Source: Clytia hemisphaerica (Eukaryota > Cnidaria > Hydrozoa > Leptothecata > Clytiidae). Taken from it: a DNA stretch of 64,000 nucleotides. Under the pieces are notes generated by a model, which searched no databases, had not been told where the DNA came from, and worked only from the letters and a program-made list of their open reading frames with translations. The position numbers were made by a program, and so were the translations under genes. The stretch spans positions 620,001 to 684,000 of the forward strand of contig CACVBU010000463.1 in NCBI GenBank assembly GCA_902728285.1, in the 5' to 3' direction. Below are positions 34,118-45,700 of the stretch, in pieces; positions within the stretch are counted from its first letter, which is position 1; the number at the start of each line of letters is the position of its first letter.

Positions 34118-36213
34118 ATGAAGAGCTTGATAATTTTATCTTTGGTTGCTTGCTTTTGTATGAAGATCAATGCAGATCAAGGTAATGACGTCATTTTCGT
34201 TCTACGCTCGACTAGTTCTTGCAGGTACAGCAAAATTTATTTAGTCAGATTCATGGCGTTCTAAATCTAGATCACATGTCAATGTTCTATTTCTCTGACC
34301 ACCAATGCTAAATCTAGATTTACAACGCCATGGTCAGATTTAATCTAACAGTTTGATTTAACATCCATTCGGATGTTTAAAATGTAGTAGTATGAGTAAA
34401 GGGTCCAACCGGATCTGGACTCAACCTTTATGGATAAAACTCCGAATAGAAATGTATGTGGTTAAAAAATATATATATATATCGACTATTATAGCCGCAG
34501 GGGTGAAGAACAATCTACGTAGGAGAGAGCAGATTTTTACGACTAAGCACTTACTGTACCTATTGGTAATATAAAAACATAATTCACAGAACCGCTATCT
34601 ACTTCAAATACACCTTTTCGACCGTAGCCGCCAATTGCCGCGCGGGCATTTTTTACCACCCTAAACCAATCCTTTTTTTGCACTTTTTTCTATTGTCTTC
34701 AGGCGCGAAAAAAAGACTGGGACGGTTTTAGGGTGGTAAAAAATGCCCACGCGGCAATTAGCGGCTACGGTCGAAAAGGTGTATTCTATCAAAAGTTAAA
34801 GCATTTTTTGTCTCCACTGGCAAATTATATTGAGACAGACTTTAAATCCAGTATTGTAGGGGTAACGAAAAAAGATCGATAAGACAATAGCAATTATGAA
34901 GTTTTTCCATAACCATAACTTTCGGTTTTCAGGTATTTTAGATGACTACATGGAAGATGGCTCTGGGTTACCAATGACAACTATCCAACCTGAGAAGTCA
35001 ACAAAGCGACCCACAAGACAACCAACATTACCCCCTTACAAAAACTACGTATTATGATTTTATGGGCCCCTTTTGATTTATATTTACAATGAATTATACA
35101 TTTAATTGCCCTTAAATTTGCACCAAATTTGAAACGATGGAGTGAATCTTGTTTTTTTGGAGTACATTTTCCAAAACAAGCGTTATATCTCATAGGATAA
35201 TTTGCTATTTCTATTTCTTGCTAAAACCCTAAAGTAGCCCAATTACGCATCAGAGAGGAATTGTAGACGGTCTTTGTCCTGCCGCATTCCTGCTTGAGTT
35301 CAGCTACCCTTTTGCGTAAGCCTTAAAATACTTCGATTGAATCATCCACCAATCCCCGGAAATGAGGACTTGTTGGCTTGCTAGTCCTTCCACTGCCTAA
35401 TCTGTGATGGTTGGGCGAAACCATCCGATCCCAAACCTTCCAGATGCTATAAATTCTCCCGATCTTTAGATTTAGATCTTTTTAGCGTGTTAGAAGAAAA
35501 TTATTTATTTAGTAAAATGTAATGTTCAAATTTCAAATTCGTTTAGCAGGGACTCCACCACAAAGGTTCAGCTTGATTTCACTGTCCGAAAGCATAAATT
35601 TATGATGCTTTTCTCATTGTTTCTTTCAGTGTAAGAAGAGTTATGACAAGTGTATGAAAAAATGGTATTGCCCTTTGCTTTGCAGTTGTAAAACCGAAAG
35701 AAATATTTGCGTAAGTTTGTTTCACTGCATATCCTGCCTGGTAAAAATAGATGCTTGCCTATTCAACATTCTGTCCATTCTTTCCATTCTCAGTTTATAT
35801 ATTTTTGGATTCTTCTGGCTAAGGTTGACCTTTGTGAAACAAAAGGTTTTTACTTTTGGATTTTTTGGAGCCATAACTATAAAGGGAAATTTCTGCAAAA
35901 GGAAATTTGAGATTTTAGCAGTTATTTAACCCCTTAACCTATCTACCCTACCTCTAACTAACTTTTAAATTATTTCAAGCTTGTTTATGGATTATGCTGA
36001 TTGCAGCACTATATTTCCGAGCAAGATTACCTCCAAAAGTTTTTAAATCACTCTGTTGTAAGCGAGAATTTATGTCCAATATTCTCGATAATGGTTCAAT
36101 ATTGTTTTTCAATTTTACAGTGTGAACGAGAGTTCAACCGATGTGCAAGATATGTTGATATGGGGCGTTACCGACAATGTCTTTATCGTTATGTAAACCT
36201 TTGTAAAATTTAA
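34118..36213 (+). CDS. Small secreted cysteine-rich protein B
   Basis: Four exons, 34118-34181, 34933-35048, 35630-35710 and 36121-36213, join in phases 1, 0, 0 to give 117 residues. Exon 1 is a signal peptide (MKSLIILSLVACFCMKINA). Exon 2 encodes an acidic then Thr/Pro/Lys-rich linker without Cys, ending in Tyr. Exon 3 begins and ends with Cys (C-x6-C-x5-C-x3-C-C-spaced cluster, six Cys). Exon 4 begins with Cys and reads C-x6-C-x11-C-x7-C before a short end. That gives ten Cys in the mature part, an even number suited to disulfides. The exon pattern, the Tyr-then-Cys junction and C-x6-C repeat match protein A 14 kb upstream, so the two are likely tandem paralogues. No family was recognised; extracellular function (matrix, immune or secreted effector) is a guess. 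Confidence 0.7.
34609..34783. mobile_element. 175-bp foldback MITE, TACACCTTTTCGACCGTAGC ends
   Basis: Near-perfect arms of about 70 bp (CGTAGCCGCCAATTGCCGCG and complement) flank a short loop. It lies in intron 1 of protein B. A damaged copy split by simple repeats is at about 59834-60913. Confidence 0.8.
34786..34842. mobile_element. Solo end of the AAGTCTGTCC foldback family
   Basis: The sequence ATCAAAAGTTA...CCACTGGCAAATTATAT..GACAGACTT is a diverged copy of the right terminus of the 1-kb element at 30433-31435. It directly abuts the 175-bp MITE. The other end is not seen nearby. Confidence 0.5.
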
Positions 36214-36270
36214 GAAAAATTCTTAAATGTAGAAAGATGTCAAATGATTCTAAATTGATGATATTAACTC

Positions 36271-36555
36271 CCGGGGGGAACTAGGGTTGCGAGCTGATGG
36301 GGGGGGTACCACCCGACTTTCGACCTTTGGACCCTTATCGGGACTAAAAGAAAAGAAAACAAACGAACATTTTGGGAATTTTACGACCCTTAGCGGGACA
36401 AATTTAACCAATTTTGACCAAATTTCGATCTTTCCGGGAGTAAAGAGTTGAATATTTTTCCGACCCTTAGCGGGGCTTTGAAAATCCAAAAAAGGTACCC
36501 TTAAGGGCGGCACATACCCTTCCCTCCATTTGCCTAAGTACCCCCCCCCCCGGGT
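36271..36555. mobile_element. 285-bp element with 8-bp target duplication (hAT-type)
   Basis: It is flanked on both sides by ATTAACTC (36263-36270 and 36556-36563). It starts CCGGGGGG and ends in a C-run then CGGGT. The interior repeats a CGACCCTTAGCGGGAC motif. The right-end sequence relates it to the elements at 23.7-25.3 kb. It lies 58 bp after the stop codon of protein B, so it may lie in or near its 3' UTR. Confidence 0.8.
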
Positions 36556-36824
36556 ATTAACTCTTTCAGTACTGCCAATAGCTAAATTTCCTTTATTTAT
36601 GAATGATCTTATTTAAGCTGCCGGTAATTTTGATTTGGGACCTAATTCAAAAAAGTGGCATGCTGAAAAGCTTTCCAACGAACCGAAACATGAACTTTTA
36701 AATTTGAAGTTGACGTACCGTGCCTTTAAAGGATCCTTAAATTTCAGCCTCCCCCCTGCACCGAATAAGTCAAACTCATAAACATTGTTTCGTTCAAAAA
36801 GGGATAGTGAACGTGGCAAAATTA

Positions 36825-37828
36825 AAGTCTGTCCAGATATAATTGGCAGTGGAAACAAGAATGCCTGTAACTTTTGATAGTCAAATATAATTATGGAATT
36901 TTTTTTTGCTTGTTTCAGAGAATCAAAAGCGCTATATTTGAATGTATTTTTGGTTGAAAAATTAGCGATTTTTAGCGGTTAAATTTGCGATTGTAAAAAT
37001 TAAGCTTTTCTTCTACTTATGCTATAACGTTCATTTTTACACCAGTGGTAGTTCAACCTTAGGTTAAGAAGTTTGTCAAATTTCAAGGCGAACAGAAAAG
37101 TCCTTCGGAAGATATGGGACCCGAAATACTCCTTGGGAGCACTTTTCTGTGAAATATCAAATCTCCAACTTATTACTAAAAACGGGGGTTATGTTATCTT
37201 TTTTGAACAGTGCAATTAAAAGTTGGAAAGTGTTAAGTGTTGGTGCATTGGTATTATTGGTATCATTTATTTCGAAACGAAGTGAAATCACAGTATAATT
37301 GTTTTTATTGAAAATATAAGTATGAACTTATATTGCCTTTGTTATTTTTAAGTCATTAAAGAACTTTGCTAATTCCCAAAACACTAAACACAGTTTGGCT
37401 ATGAGGTCATTAAAGAGATCGTAAAATGTGTTATGATCGAAAAAAACTGTTTTATCATATCACTACCCCCGTTTTTAGTAATATGTTGGAGATTGATATT
37501 TCACAGAAAAGTGCTACCAAGGGGTATTTCGGGTCCCATATCTTCCGAAGGACTTTTTTGTTTGCCTTTAAATTTAACAAACTTCTTAACCTAAGGTTGA
37601 ACTACCACTGGTGTAAAAATTAACGTTATAGCATAAGTAGAAAAAAAGCTCAATTTTTGTAATCACAAATTTAACCGCTAAAAATCGCGAATTTTTCAAC
37701 CAAAAATACATTCAAATATAGCGCTTTTGATTCTCTGAAACAAGCAAAATAAAATTCCATAATTATATTTGACTATCAAAAGTTACAGGCATTCTTGTTT
37801 CCACTGCCAATTATATCTGGACAGACTT
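36825..37828. mobile_element. 1-kb foldback element, AAGTCTGTCCAGATA ends, copy 2
   Basis: It is the near-identical partner of 30433-31435 in the same orientation, with TA at the left and TT/TTAA at the right flank. Confidence 0.85.
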
Positions 37829-38120
37829 TTTAAGTGCACAGCTCACAGCCGAAATGGTAGTGTAAATTATCAGTGGTTAGAGTTTAAAGCTGTTACCACC
37901 TCCGTCACTTCTAAAAATTTCTCCACACCTTTCAGCAACTAAGTTTTAAAATATTACCCCTGTGACCTTTCTAAGATTGTAGAATCGACTGTGCCTGTCC
38001 TAGTTAAGCCTGGAGATGTTCAGCTGATTGGAAATTGTGGTAAAGGTCATTTTTAATGCATTTTTTCGTCTGTACAGATATTTTTCCTGATTATGATTTG
38101 GAAAAAGTTTTAGAATTTAG

Positions 38121-38466
38121 ATAGCCTGGAAGGCCCGAGTTCGATATCCACCGTGTCTATACGATTCACTTGGCAAGTGAATATACCTTCGCCCGGATCA
38201 ACCCATGCCCATGAGGGGAATTTGGTACCATTACTCTGATACAAGAGTGTGGGTAGATTAGGCAGATATTGTGATCTGCTGTGGCACTCATAAGGTTCGG
38301 CCTTGCGTGAGCATCGCTCTCCCAGTGTCGTTGGAGTTTCATGGTATACGCCATGGCTTGGCAGCTTGCGTCTGTCAAGTCGCAGTGTCTGTCAGCGCCG
38401 TGATTCCTACTCCTTCGTGGGTAGGACCCATCCCGAATGTATTCGGAGGGCTCATATCTATCTATT
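38121..38466 (+). mobile_element. tRNA-derived SINE, family 1, copy 2
   Basis: Same body as 7016-7360. A GAGTTCGATATCC B-box lies near the left end, and the tail is ATCTATCTAT. The copies differ at many single sites, so they are not a recent pair. Confidence 0.7.
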
Positions 38467-38807
38467 TACAAGAAATGAAGTGTTGTATTTGAAAGAAAAC
38501 TTGTCTAGAAGAAGCTTATTAAGAAATTATCACATTCTGCTTGATCTAGCCAACAAATCTATATAAGTTACGTTTTTTATGAGACCAAAAACTCCTGGAT
38601 CTGAAATTTAAGGTCCTAACTAGTGATAGCTAAAATTTTCTAGACTAGATCTTTAAACTAGAGTCGCCTCCCAAAAGTTAATTTATCCCTTTTTCTCCTA
38701 AGGGAAAAAAGTCCCAAAGTTTATTATAAGCTTACATGTTTGAAATATTTTATAAAGATATTTTTGAACCTTCAATAGCTGTGAATTTAAAATACAAAAC
38801 AAGACTA

Positions 38808-39484
38808 AAGTCTATTCACGATAAGTGTGCACTCTTTTTTCATTTACTTATAACTTTTGAAGGAATTCTTCAATCTTTATAGATCTGGTATCATTGGAGA
38901 GATATTAGTTAGTGGAACAATTTGAAATAAAAAAATCTTTAAAATAATTCTAAAAATGAAGATGAAAATGAAGAAGAAAAAAATGAAGATCTTGTAGAAA
39001 AGTGCTATAACTTTCATTTTTACTGGGGAGATTCTTTGATCTTTGGAGGTCATGACTGTGAAGAAATTTCACTAAAATATTTATTCAATACAAAGTTATG
39101 ATACAAAGTTAATAAGTGATTGACCCCAAAAAACAGCAGAAAACAGAAGAAAACAGCGTTTTTAGACGTCAATTAGCTTATAACTTTGTTTGATATCTTT
39201 TGACTGAATGATTATTTTTGAGAAATTTTTTCACAGTGATGACGTTCGATAATCAAGGTTTCACTTCAGTGAAAATGATAGTTATAGCACTTTTCTACAA
39301 GATCTTCATTTTTTTCTTCTTCATTTTCATCTTCATTGTTAGAATTCTTTTGAAGATTTTTTTATTTCAAATTGTTCCACTCGCAAATATCTCTCCGACG
39401 ATACCAAATTTTTAAAGATTGAAGAATTCCTTCAAAAGTTATAGGTGAAAGAAAAAAGAGTGCACACTTATCGTGAATAGACTT
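38808..39484. mobile_element. Foldback element, AAGTCTATTCACGATAAG ends, copy 1
   Basis: It is flanked by TA on both sides (38806-38807 and 39485-39486). The arms include GTGTGCACTCTTTTTTC and ATGAAGATGAAAATGAAGAAG with complements. The second copy is at 42585-43260. The outer AAAGTCT bases are shared with the 1-kb family, hinting at one transposase source. Confidence 0.85.
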
Positions 39485-39744
39485 TAGATTTAATAACAGT
39501 TTTTTTGGAGTTGGTGTAATATAACTGCGTTTTTAATAAATAATTTTTTGATTCACTTTCGAAGTCTTATTCATCATTTCATATTTTGAAACATAATTTC
39601 AATTTATATTCATAGTAACTTTGTTCGTAAATCTTTAATATGAATTCATAATTTCTTCTCACAAAAAATAAACAATAATTTTAACAGAGACACTTTAATT
39701 CTTCATCCTTTTTTCATTTAAAATCTTCAAGAGTTTGATAGAAC

Positions 39745-42700
39745 ATGTTGTCTGAAAGGTTCTTCATAATTTCGGTAGAAATCTTCACAGTACTTATTTG
39801 CCTGGTTATTTCAAATATTTCTACAACGACGGATAACTTGAACTTTTATGTTACGACTGGTAATTCGTCTTCAAATGTTAATTCGGTCTGTCTCTCGGAG
39901 CCTTGGAAATGTAAACTCGATTATCACCTGATCCACAATGGAAACCAGGTAAGCATCAAATTTTAAGATTTAAGATTATAAGAGACCCGAGTAGACCCTT
40001 AAGTGTTGTAAGGGCGCATTGGAAAAATTAGTCGAAAAATTGTCCCCGCGGAAGCTCCATTTCGAAAAATCACAACAGTCATATTCACACAAAAAAGACG
40101 CTAGTTTTTAGTATCCCATCCCATCTTGATTTCTGAGCTTTAATTCATTTAAATAGCTGTTTTTTAAGCACAACTTTATAATTAGAAACTTTAAAATTAG
40201 GAATAAAAAAAAAACCGTCAAAATTTTCAAAATAAATTTAGCATATCTGATTTTGACGCGGCCAAATTTTGTTGGGGTCATACTTAGTGCGACGACGACT
40301 ATATGCCGGAGGACCATATAACTCTATGGTAATTTATAAAGGTAGGAAAAAATTACACCCTGTGGTATCACAGAGACGACTTTATTGCCCAATTGTTCAG
40401 ATTTTTGTTTTGTTTTTATTTAGTTGCTGGCAATTACTAACCAAGATATCCACAAAACATTATTTAATAAATCGACTCATACCAACACGAAAAGTTTCTT
40501 CGTTACCTATGGTGTATGTCATCATATTCGTGGCTTTTACATCATGAAGCTTTCTGGCTTCCTTGATATTTATTGCTCACCCCTATCCATAGAACCTTTC
40601 ATTACCAATGATATTATCAGCCATTTTAGCCACCTAGAAGATCTTCATATTCTCTTACATCCAGACTTGCTCACTGTTTTCTTGGATATAATGGATCAAG
40701 AAATTACTTTAAGAAATTTCTTTTTCTACATTGTGGCAATATCAGAGAAAGAAATGGAAACTTTAAAAATGCAATTTCCTCATTTGATGTTGGAGAGATC
40801 TGGTACTCGTGCAGCGGCTAATATGCTGAGTGATTTCATCGCAAGCGTGGAACAGAATCAAAGGTTCACAACTAAAAAGTAAGAAATCGAAAGATTATTT
40901 TCTCAGAATTGTTTAACTGTTTTTGCGGTTGAATTAACAGTAAAAAGAGATCCAAAAGAACCAATTGGTTACGCTCCTCCTCGAACAGAATTTTAGTCTC
41001 GCTTTAAAGAAGAAATTTTGGCGGGAGCTTAATTTGGCAGACAACGCGGGAAAGAATTAAATTGGGAGGAAACTTTATTTGGTGGATTGTAACCAAATTT
41101 TTTCCTTTAAGGTATTTCGAACGTCTCCGCTAACTGGTGTCTAAGCGTGTCAACCAGTTGTAAACTTACATTATTTTATTTATACCGAAACCTTTTTGCC
41201 CCACAGATGCGTTTGTTGCTTTACAGTAGCGAACTTGCTCGCCTGAAAAATATTCATGTCGTTGATCTTCCGATTATGAGCGGGCCGCCGCGGTTAAAAA
41301 ATGTGCACTTTTTATTATTATTATATCTCTTTTGTTTGCTACTGGTACCGATTTCCTAGCTATGTAAGGGTGACAGAGAGGGTAGTTTTCCTAGCTATCC
41401 ACGACGTTTGAAATTTGACTTATGACTTGCTCTGCTGGCTTCCATCAGTTCACTACTGTTCGTGAACAAACAGAAAAAGGTAAATATTCAAATATCTATG
41501 AAAATATCCCAAAAAATAACCAAGAGCCGTCTTCAGAAGGAATTTCTATGAAAATTAGAGAAATTCTAGTTGTTATCAGCGATCCAGTTTTCCTCAGAAA
41601 ATCTCCAATTGGTTTTATATCAAATTTACAGACCAGAATAAACTCGCGACAGAGACTTTTTAGAAATATGTGTTCTCATCTTCTAGGAGACCACATGCTA
41701 CGACTTTCAGTTTGCAAGGAAATACATTTTGCTAAGATATACTTGTAAGATCTGTATTTGCTTTTTTCACAAAAGATGTGTTCTGAAAGTTTACAGGGTT
41801 ATGAGGCAACAATGTTAAATCAATTTTGTCTTAATTATACCCCTTTGTCTATTCTGTATGGCGTGCCATATGTAGTTTTATCATTTTCAGGGAGATGGCA
41901 ATTTTTGCCATTTTATATTAACTTTTTTCGGGATGTTTCAACATCAATATTTTCTCGACATCTTGAAGTCTTTTGTCGTGACTTACTTATTTACTTACTT
42001 ACAAAATAAGGGGATAATATAAAGGGAGTTCCAATATAATATTGTGATACACTGTTTGATAATTTTGAACTTTATTTTGAATTCAGCCAACAGCGGTTAA
42101 ACAGTTCAAACAAACCACACCTTCATTATTATGTAAATATTTGATTTTTTTGGGGGGCATCCAAAGTAACGAGATCACAGGATCAGACTCTTTTTTGAGC
42201 GCGGTATTTCGGGATTCGCATGAAAATAAAAAGGGAATATAGGACTAGAGCTCTATGCCGATACCGGGATTCTACCCTTAAATCTAACGGTAAAATGGTA
42301 ATCAAGCAAATATTTCTCGGGATTTCGATATTTAGACATGTTAACGTTTTGTTCATCACAAAGTTTAGACGTGTAAACGTGGCCATAAAATACCTTAACA
42401 AAAAAACTAAAGTGTAGAGAAAACTATAACAAGACGACCTTGAAGTCGAAAATTTTGCCTAGAATTTGAACTGCATGGGAAAAACAAGAAGTAGAGATTG
42501 AGGCTAATGTGAAATCTACTTCACATCGAGCCTCGATGAAACAATTTTACAAGAACAACGAGGCTTAAAATCGCTAAAAAATTAAAGTCTATTCACGATA
42601 AGTGTGCACTCTTTTTTCTTTTACTTATAACTTTTGAAGGAATTCTTCAATCTTTTTAAATTTGGTATCATTGGAAAGATATTTGTGAGTGGAACAATTT

Positions 42701-45700
42701 GAAATAAAAAAAACCTTAAAAAGATCATAAAAATGAAGATGAAAATGAAGAAGAAAAAAATGAAGATCTTGTAGAAAGGTGCTATAACTTTCATTTTCAC
42801 TGGAGAGATTCCTTGATCTTAGGAGATCATCACTGTGAAAAAATTTCATTAAAATATTTATTCAATTAAAGTTTATAATACAAAGTTAAAAGTGATTGAC
42901 CCCAAAAAACAGCAAAAAACTGCAGAAAACAGCGTTTTTAGACGTCAATCAGCTTATAACTTTGTTTGATATCTTTTGACTGAATGATTATTTTTGAGAA
43001 TTTTTTTCACAGTAATGACGTTCGATGATTAAGGATTCACTTCAGTGAAAATGATAGCTATAGCACTTTTCTACAAGATCTTCATTTTTTTCTTCTTCAT
43101 TTTCATCTTCATTTTTATAATCTTTTTAAAGTTTTTTTTATTTCAAATTGTTCCACTCACTAATATCTTTCCAATGATGCCAAATTTATAAAGATTGAAG
43201 AATTCCTTCAAAAGTTATAAGTAAAAGAAAAAAGAGTGCACACTTATCGTGAATAGACTTTAAGACCGATTTAAGAACAATTGTTGTTTAATTTTTAAGA
43301 ACTCTTATAAAGTATATGCTCATAAAAGATAAATATGCTCATATGGCACGTCATCCCTTGTTTATTTTGTAAGAACTAATTACGGAAAGGTATATCACCG
43401 TCTATCCAAGAGTTAAAACAAGACTTAGAGTTAACGGGCATCATGGACAAAAGATGAAAACGTTTCAAGTGTCCTTTTTCAAGTCTCTGTTTTGATTGAG
43501 ACTATGTAGTTTCTTTAATATAACCAAAAGCAGTTTGTTTCCAAAAGGCTAACCTGTGATTATCACGGTACGAAAAAAAAACGGGATAAAATCAAATCAA
43601 GTGAAAATTGAGTTGGAAAGTAAAACTCAAAGAAGAAATTCAAACTGCTAATAATTACGTACTAACCCTAAAATAATATGAAGAAATTCAAATTATTATT
43701 AATTACATAGATACTACCCATAAAATAATATGATAAGAAATTCATATTGACCCAGCCAAAAGATAAAACGTATAGTACACCATTGTACTTCCTTTTTTGT
43801 TTTAGCTTCCATCCCAGGAAAAATTTACTGTATAAACGTTTAAAAAATTATCATTACATCAAAAGTCCACAGATTGTCAAACATCGATTATAATTCAGCA
43901 CTGGAATTTAAGTTAAGTATACGTTTGTTTTTTATACATCTTTCATCCATCAAAAAAATAATACCTTTAATTCGCTTGGAAAAATAATCAGGCTGTTTGT
44001 TCCAAGGTAATCGAACCATTTGTGTATCTGTAATTCAGTTGGTTTACGATATCGATGATGTCCATTGGTGACTGTTTGGTTGATTGTCTGCTCCAGATGT
44101 AAAGGGGTTTAGTGGAGTATTCATATCCAATTCTTGATCTCCCTGTTGCGTTGGGGAAGGCCCTTGACCATTCTTTGGCTTGGTTCCGTCGTCTGGTGTT
44201 ATAGTGAACGGCTTGTAAGACAGTGTTGACTTGATATTTTGTTTGCCAAAGCCAAAAGATGCGATCGACATTTGCCATGTGTAAGAAAAACAAAGGATCG
44301 AAAGCTGCCATTTCTTTTGCACCCAAATCGCCATGGGAACCAGCTACCAACTCTATTTGAAACTCTTTGGATGGCGGGCTATTCCCACCTAAGGTGTGAA
44401 GCATATTAATACTGGCTTGCTCAAGAGAGATCTGACCACCTGTTGCTGACACGATGTTTGAAAATTGATTGTAATTATCAATATCAAGGCATCTTTCGTA
44501 CATCTCTTTAATTGGTATGAGGGGATGGTGCAAATTATTCAGAGAGTGGACGATGTTTTGATTCAAGTAATCTTCTGGGTAACGGAGGAGCAGGTTGAGA
44601 TAATTATTTTGGAGTTGTGAATTGGTGGTATATTTGCTTGGATTTCGAGGATTCATAAGACCAGAGAATGGATATCGGCAGGTAGTGTATCCAGCTGCTT
44701 TTTGTATACTTCTGGTTTGCTTCATTTAATGGGATTGCATTTGGTAAAATATATCCCAAGAGAGGGTTGGGAATAGTGTTTCCAAAATCATCAATCTCAA
44801 CAAAATCGACAGTCAAAAGGCTTGGAAGACCGTCTTTTAACGATTCATCTGATGTTTCATCCCAGTAATGCAATGCTCCCTTGTCCTGATCACCGACTGG
44901 AGTATTGTTGACCAAAGCGTTTTCCAATCGCAAGAGATATGCACGGTACCAGGAGAGGAAAAGAACATTTTCATGCTGGCTGTCTCCTCGCCATACCTTT
45001 TTTGTCTGAGGTGCTGATGTTCTCGGCGATTTAAACGGTTGTCCATTAATTGATGCTATATTCCAATAGGTTTCCGGATCGTCAGGACTAAGATGATTTT
45101 TGATTTTATCAAACGCCTTCAAAAATGCGTATCGGGCTTGGGTATTCTCATCTTTTTCCAATTCTCGGATCGACATTCGATTTCTACAAACATAATTAAA
45201 GTTTAAATACCTACCTTATTGCACGAATATTACTAGGCAAGTATTAAACGGCTAACCTGTGATTATCACGGTACGAAAAAAAAACGGGATAAAATCAAAT
45301 CAAGTGAAAATTGAGTTGGAAAGTAAAACTCAAAGAAGAAATTCAAACTGCTAATAATTACGTACTAACCCTAAAATAATATGAAGAAATTCAAATTATT
45401 ATTAATTACATAGATACTACCCATAAAATAATATGATAAGAAATTCATATTGACCCAGCCAAAAGATAAAACGTATAGTACACCATTGTACTTCCTTTTT
45501 TGTTTTAGCTTCCATCCCAGGAAAAATTTACTGTATAAACGTTTAAAAAATTATCATTACATCAAAAGTCCACAGATTGTCAAACATCGATTATAATTCA
45601 GCACTGGAATTTAAGTTAAGTATACGTTTGTTTTTTATACATCTTTCATCCATCAAAAAAATAATACCTTTAATTCGCTTGGAAAAATAATCAGGCTGTT

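Larger units (their letters stand above)
37829..39744. other. Upstream region of iGluR copy 2
   Basis: It holds a family-1 SINE (38121-38466) and a TA-flanked foldback (38808-39484), leaving about 260 bp of unique sequence before the ATG at 39745. No core promoter motif could be assigned by eye. Confidence 0.4.

Noticed and set aside
36613-36858. 81-codon minus-strand frame near a MITE
   Set aside because: It overlaps the left end of the 1-kb foldback element and has no supporting splice sites or recognisable motif.
43988-44725. Separate second tyrosinase gene with a different C-terminus
   Set aside because: Its different residues arise from one-base insertions relative to the intact tandem copy; it is the same gene out of frame.
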